From CAWHOW01 sp050013795 (GTDB taxonomy: Bacteria; Bacteroidota; Bacteroidia; Bacteroidales; CG2-30-32-10), in NCBI GenBank assembly GCA_050013795.1, contig JBEKEO010000135.1, positions 1-8,489 of the forward strand: DNA of 8,489 nucleotides. Reading direction: 5' to 3'. This document shows, one piece after another, positions 5,068 to 8,489 of the stretch. The notes beneath the pieces were generated by a model. The model made no database searches. It was not told where the DNA came from and worked only from the letters and a program-made list of their open reading frames with translations. Position 1 is the stretch's first letter, and every line of letters starts with the position of its first letter. The translations under genes and the position numbers were made by a program.

Positions 5068-6258
5068 TTAATAATCCTTCTTGCGTTTCTGAAGATGAGC
5101 AAAAAGCGAAACAACACCTGATTTTATTCGCACTATGTAATACCAGTATATTAAAGGTTTGTGCTTAATATGATACCTCATACACATAAAGGATCTGGAG
5201 GGAAAGATATCCCCGGCTAAATACTTAATTTTATTGTGCAATCCTTTTATTTTTCCCAAACTTTTAATATTTCTGTTACTGATCTCTTTTGAAATTTCTC
5301 TGCTGTTTCCTTTCAGGTAAAGAATAAATATTTTTTCGGTAGCGGCATCGAAGTATTGCATGGCCGACTGTATAATTTTTTCAGGAAGAGGAGCGTCGAA
5401 ATATTTATTTGCCAGAAGAAGTAGCCTGAAAACATTTTTGCTGCAATGGCAATTATCACATGACTCTATAAAGGAAGCCCAGTCAATTTCACTTTGATAA
5501 TGTTTTAATACTTCAGCAATATCGCAGAAAGAATAAAGTGGGATAAGTCCGTTATGAAAATGCTGGTCAAGATGAATGCAGAGATGCTGCAGTAAATCAT
5601 TCGGTGGTAATACCAAAGTGTTTACTCCGTATAATGTTACGGGTATTGCATGTTTCCAATAATTTTCGACATTAACCTGGTAATCAAAATCGTCAGGAAG
5701 GACTTTAAGGTGTATCTCAATGGAAACACCATTCATAACCATCGGGGGCAGGTGTTTAGAATCATGCTGCTTTTTTATGAAATCCGTTTTAATGCGTTCC
5801 TGAGGATTGTAGCCCATGTCAGTCAGTATATTTCTGCAATGATCCGCATCTTCGCTCTTTACGAGCAGGTCAATATCGCTCATCTGGCGAAGGCCTATGT
5901 CTTTATATATGGATTCAGCCAGGAATATCCCTTTTAATGCTATAACGGATATTCCCTGCAAAGAAAAAGCATTCACTGCATTCTTGAAATGTTCGTATAA
6001 AACGGCATTGCGGCTAAGAGATATCAAATAGGTTTGTTTGAATTTGGTTAAGGTTTTTTGTGGTATTTCAGTATTAGTTTGAACCAGAGAAAGGTTTTTA
6101 TATACCAAAGGAGCTACACTGTTACGGATAACATTAGAAGTAAAATATCTCCAGTCATTAACAGCGCTGATCAATTCCTTCATGGAATGAATTTCTTCAT
6201 CCGAAGGTTCAAGTCTGGCAATTGCCAGTATCAGTTTATCTTCAGCGGATAATTTCAA
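5068..6258 (-). CDS. Nucleotidyltransferase family protein (NTP_transf_5 type)
   Basis: A 396-residue protein with the pattern of the NTP_transf_5 family. The nucleotidyltransferase core is ALKGIFLAESIY at 107-118, then R124 and MSDIDLLV with D128 and D130 as the metal-binding pair; E181 and H183 (IEIHLKV) fit the third acidic position. A downstream LCIHLDQHFH and CDIAEVL stretch is typical of the family. Members occur in lasso-peptide clusters; in the pseudomycoidin system such a protein is linked to sugar addition on the phosphorylated tail, which would pair it with the HprK-like kinase here. It is convergent with the peptidase-ABC gene, so it must have its own promoter. The start is taken as TTG at 6258; a CTG lies one codon upstream, a stop three codons beyond that, and the next in-frame ATG is codon 26, which would cut into the N-terminal region. 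Confidence 0.8.
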   Translation of the reverse strand: MKLSAEDKLILAIARLEPSDEEIHSMKELISAVNDWRYFTSNVIRNSVAPLVYKNLSLVQTNTEIPQKTLTKFKQTYLISLSRNAVLYEHFKNAVNAFSLQGISVIALKGIFLAESIYKDIGLRQMSDIDLLVKSEDADHCRNILTDMGYNPQERIKTDFIKKQHDSKHLPPMVMNGVSIEIHLKVLPDDFDYQVNVENYWKHAIPVTLYGVNTLVLPPNDLLQHLCIHLDQHFHNGLIPLYSFCDIAEVLKHYQSEIDWASFIESCDNCHCSKNVFRLLLLANKYFDAPLPEKIIQSAMQYFDAATEKIFILYLKGNSREISKEISNRNIKSLGKIKGLHNKIKYLAGDIFPSRSFMCMRYHIKHKPLIYWYYIVRIKSGVVSLFAHLQKRKKDY

Positions 6259-6312
6259 CAGATGCGATTATTTTTTTTTAAAATTATAAAAAAATGATGA
6301 ATCAAAAACATT

Positions 6313-6415
6313 CTTTGCGGCCTTTGCGCTACCTTAGCGATCTTTGCGTGAACCAAATTACGAAAATATTTCTCGCAAAGCGCGCAAAGAAATAAGACAC
6401 GTAAAGAACGCAAAA
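6313..6415 (+). repeat. Heptamer element, short form (complete)
   Basis: Left-arm heptamers at 6313, 6322, 6333 (CTTAGCG) and 6342, spacing 9-11-9. Right arm CGCAAAG at 6374 and 6383, CGTAAAG at 6400 and CGCAAAA at 6409, spacing 9-17-9. The architecture and length match the element at 1383-1486, about 5 kb away. It lies just upstream of the minus-strand nucleotidyltransferase gene. Confidence 0.85.
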
Positions 6416-6454
6416 TAGCATTACTTAAACAAAAATGTTGTATTAACAATAATT

Positions 6455-6547
6455 CTCTGCGGCCTTTGCAACAATCTTTGCGATCGGAGTTCACCCTGAC
6501 AGCTTGTCCCGACTTGTCGGGAAAGGAAGGGCGTGAACCAAATTACG
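6455..6547 (+). repeat. Heptamer element, long form, right arm missing
   Basis: Heptamers at 6455 (CTCTGCG), 6464 (CTTTGCA) and 6476 (CTTTGCG), then the 49-base hairpin module at 6483-6531. Bases 6480-6547 match 878-945 with 3 differences in 68. No CGCAAAG right arm follows; the match stops about 18 bases before the end of the Wzi-like gene. Together with the element at 6313-6415 it fills the 307-base gap between the two minus-strand genes, which holds no gene I can support. Confidence 0.82.
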
Positions 6548-6565
6548 AAATTTTTTTGTTATTTT

Positions 6566-8218
6566 TCAGAACCCCCAATTCATGCCGGCATTGAGAGTAT
6601 TTGTATTGCCCAGAAAATATGCAGGCTCATATATTTTTAGTTTGTCTTTTATAAAGGAGTTGGAATATCCTGCAAAAAGGAAAATGTCATTGTATACTTG
6701 ATATGATAACGTCAGAGAAACAGATTTATCGTACCATACCACACTGCTGATAAACGGCTCTCCCAGACCGCTGTGGTGCATTCCGGTATATGGATAATCA
6801 GGACCCTTCTGGGCAAAAGTATAGGATAAAGCAGCATGCAGTCCCCTGGCGAGCCTGTATTGCAGAGCAAAATAATATTCTTCGGCATTATCCCTCAGAT
6901 AATTTCCCATATTATATCCGTCAGATTCGTAGGTGGTGGTGGGCACAAAATGTTTGTATGTCATAGGGTTTGTGATGGTATATTCTGCAATCAGGCTAAG
7001 GTTATGCACAGGAATACCGGAAAAGCAAAACCCTCCTTTAAAGCTGACAAAGTTTGATTCCTTATTCGGGTTCCACATATTACTGATATTTAATTCATCA
7101 ATATATACAGAGGTATATAAATGAAGATGTTTTATCTCCCTTGAAGAAATGTCAAAGAACATCTGGGAATTCTGCCCTGCATAATTATTCATCCCGTTCT
7201 GGCTGTGGTCTACTGCTTTGAAGAACATCACAGGGATAAGATAGCCGGGGTTAATACCGTTATTATCGCTGTATACGATAGAATTACCAAATGAAACATT
7301 TAATCTTTTGAAAGGTGTAAGCGTAAACATATTTGCCGCAAAGTACTTAGGGTAATAGACAATACGTGTGCCGTAATTATATTTATACGACTGAAGGCTG
7401 TCAACCACCAGCGATACGAGCCATGCATGTATATAATTAAAATCAAACCACTTTACAGGATTAACATGTAATTTCAAAAAGGGGAATGAAGGCGCTTTGG
7501 TTGAAATGATATTAGCACCGTTATAATTGTTGCCCCAGGAAATATTATCCTTTATTATCCCGAAACTTCCCCATTTCCATGAATACGTGATACCCCCTTT
7601 CATTTCTTCATAATCTCCCCCATCCTTACCATCAGGTTTTATTGAGCCTCCGGTTTGCTGATCAAGATAAGCCGGCAGCCCAAACAGTTCTGATTCATGA
7701 TTATCCCTCAGACTGGCATAAAATCCCCAGTTCTTTCCTATGTATGCATATGCTTCAGCTCCGTTCCAGCGGTGATAATTGGAGCCATTTTCATTATCAT
7801 AATAATTTATTCCTAGTATGGGATTAATAGAAAGAGTGAATAAAGAATCTTTATAATAAAACAGGTCTGTCCTCTTATTTAATAATGATTTTGTTTTTGA
7901 GATCAGGTTTTTTGCAAGATAATCGGTGGTTTCAAATCCGGGCAATTCTTTATTATAATCCTTTAGGTAAAATTTTAATTCTTGCTGCTGAAGTTTGTCT
8001 AGCTGAGACAGTTTGCCTGATGCCTCTTTCAGCTTTTCAGCAATAAACTTTCTCGAATAAGGTTTTATTGCGGAGTTTATCGAAATTACCTGATCATTGG
8101 CAAGCTCATCGATAAAATCATAAATACTGGTGTTGCTGACATTCTGATAGACTTCCTGTGAAAAAGAAAACCTTATAAAAAAAGTCAGAAAGATCAGGAA
8201 AGAGTATCTGCGGATCAT
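6566..8218 (-). CDS. Wzi-like capsule assembly outer-membrane beta-barrel protein
   Basis: A 550-residue exported protein. Residues 1-20 are a signal peptide (MIRR start, hydrophobic core, FSFS before Q21). A helical periplasmic part follows, with the YDFIDELANDQVI pattern near 33-46 and a K/E/L-rich helix near 60-110. The rest is alternating, aromatic-rich beta-strand sequence ending in NWGF; the C-terminal Phe is typical of outer-membrane barrels. This matches the Bacteroidota proteins annotated as capsule assembly Wzi family, which are much more distant than E. coli Wzi, so the capsule role is family-based inference. It starts at ATG (8216-8218) and ends in TGA right next to a truncated heptamer repeat. 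It runs in the same direction as the nucleotidyltransferase but is separated from it by about 300 bases of repeats, so a shared role is not evident. Confidence 0.75.
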   Translation of the reverse strand: MIRRYSFLIFLTFFIRFSFSQEVYQNVSNTSIYDFIDELANDQVISINSAIKPYSRKFIAEKLKEASGKLSQLDKLQQQELKFYLKDYNKELPGFETTDYLAKNLISKTKSLLNKRTDLFYYKDSLFTLSINPILGINYYDNENGSNYHRWNGAEAYAYIGKNWGFYASLRDNHESELFGLPAYLDQQTGGSIKPDGKDGGDYEEMKGGITYSWKWGSFGIIKDNISWGNNYNGANIISTKAPSFPFLKLHVNPVKWFDFNYIHAWLVSLVVDSLQSYKYNYGTRIVYYPKYFAANMFTLTPFKRLNVSFGNSIVYSDNNGINPGYLIPVMFFKAVDHSQNGMNNYAGQNSQMFFDISSREIKHLHLYTSVYIDELNISNMWNPNKESNFVSFKGGFCFSGIPVHNLSLIAEYTITNPMTYKHFVPTTTYESDGYNMGNYLRDNAEEYYFALQYRLARGLHAALSYTFAQKGPDYPYTGMHHSGLGEPFISSVVWYDKSVSLTLSYQVYNDIFLFAGYSNSFIKDKLKIYEPAYFLGNTNTLNAGMNWGF

Positions 8219-8250
8219 TATAAAAAATGATATATTAATATTTATTTATT

Positions 8251-8282
8251 GTAAAGTATAAAGCGTGATAAGGTTTTACAAA
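8251..8282 (-). promoter_or_regulatory. Possible promoter of the Wzi-like gene
   Basis: Read on the minus strand, TTTG (8279-8282) lies about 18 to 20 bases before TATACTTTAC, close to the Bacteroidota -33/-7 layout, with the ATG at 8218. The -7 box is imperfect (ends TTTAC rather than TTTG). The same TTTATACTTT core precedes the peptidase-ABC gene. Suggestive only. Confidence 0.3.
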
Positions 8283-8344
8283 CCTACATGAATTTTCAAA
8301 AATACACAAATACTCTATAAAAAATCATGAATTAAGAAATAATT

Positions 8345-8489
8345 GTCAGTTCGAGTAGTCCGCCTCCTGGCGGACGTATCAAAAACAAACAAACCTAATG
8401 TCAGTTCGAGTAGTCCGCCTCTTGGCGGACGTATTAAAAACAAACAAACCTAATGTCAGTTCGAGTAGTCCGCCTCTTGGCGGACGTAT
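8345..8489. repeat. 55-bp tandem repeat, at least three copies, cut by window end
   Basis: Copies begin at 8345, 8400 and 8455, giving an exact period of 55 bases. Each starts GTCAGTTCGAGTAGTCCGCC, has a CTCYTG loop and GGCGGAC to close the hairpin, then an A/C-rich tail with AAACAAACAAACC. The third copy is cut by the end of the window, so the array may continue. A single related copy is at 2384. Confidence 0.9.

Noticed and set aside
4821..5117. 98-codon minus-strand frame over the convergent gap
   Set aside because: It is the translation of the CGTCATTGCGA inverted repeats and overlaps the end of the nucleotidyltransferase gene.
5650..5937. 95-codon plus-strand frame inside the nucleotidyltransferase gene
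   Set aside because: It is a shadow opposite the conserved core (ALKG and SDID region) of the minus-strand gene.
6255..6494. 79-codon minus-strand frame across the gap between the two minus-strand genes
   Set aside because: It translates heptamer repeat DNA; residues mirror the CTTTGCG pattern and show no protein family signal.
8345..8489. CRISPR array
   Set aside because: Whole 55-base units repeat without unique spacers, and no cas gene is present.

Overview
The window looks like a chromosomal stretch from an AT-rich, probably uncultivated member of the Bacteroidota. The basis is a Wzi-like outer-membrane barrel of the Bacteroidota type, PqqD, HprK-like and NTP_transf_5 proteins of the kind found together in that phylum, A-rich leaders without clear Shine-Dalgarno sites, and many REP-like intergenic repeats. 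The taxonomic call is inference from gene content.

Layout. (1) 1-2360, plus strand: a PqqD-like RiPP recognition protein, two divergent GxxExxY proteins (small PD-(D/E)XK-fold nuclease-like proteins) and an HPr-kinase-like protein. Arrays of the heptamer CTTTGCG / CGCAAAG separate these genes. (2) 2361-4794, plus strand: a repeat-bearing gap, then one long reading frame that fuses an S26 signal-peptidase-like domain to a complete ABC exporter half-transporter. (3) 4795-5067: a convergent gap filled by two large CGTCATTGCGA-type inverted repeats. (4) 5068-6258, minus strand: an NTP_transf_5-family nucleotidyltransferase. (5) 6259-6565: two more heptamer elements and no gene. (6) 6566-8218, minus strand: a Wzi-like outer-membrane protein with a signal peptide. 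(7) 8219-8489: its upstream region, then a 55-bp tandem repeat running off the window.

How the genes may work together. PqqD-type recognition protein, HprK-like kinase, NTP_transf_5 protein, S26-type peptidase and ABC exporter recall the tailoring and export part of certain lasso-peptide/RiPP clusters, where the kinase and nucleotidyltransferase decorate the peptide tail. No lasso cyclase (asparagine-synthetase-like), no transglutaminase-like B2 protease and no precursor peptide can be seen here. The system is therefore incomplete in this window, reduced, or different.

The second layer is the heptamer family: regularly spaced heptamer pairs forming asymmetric, imperfect palindromes at nearly every gene border of the first region, with two nuclease-like ORFs embedded among them. 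This resembles a REP/RAYT-like arrangement with a GxxExxY protein in the place of the transposase, and it is the best candidate here for something undescribed.
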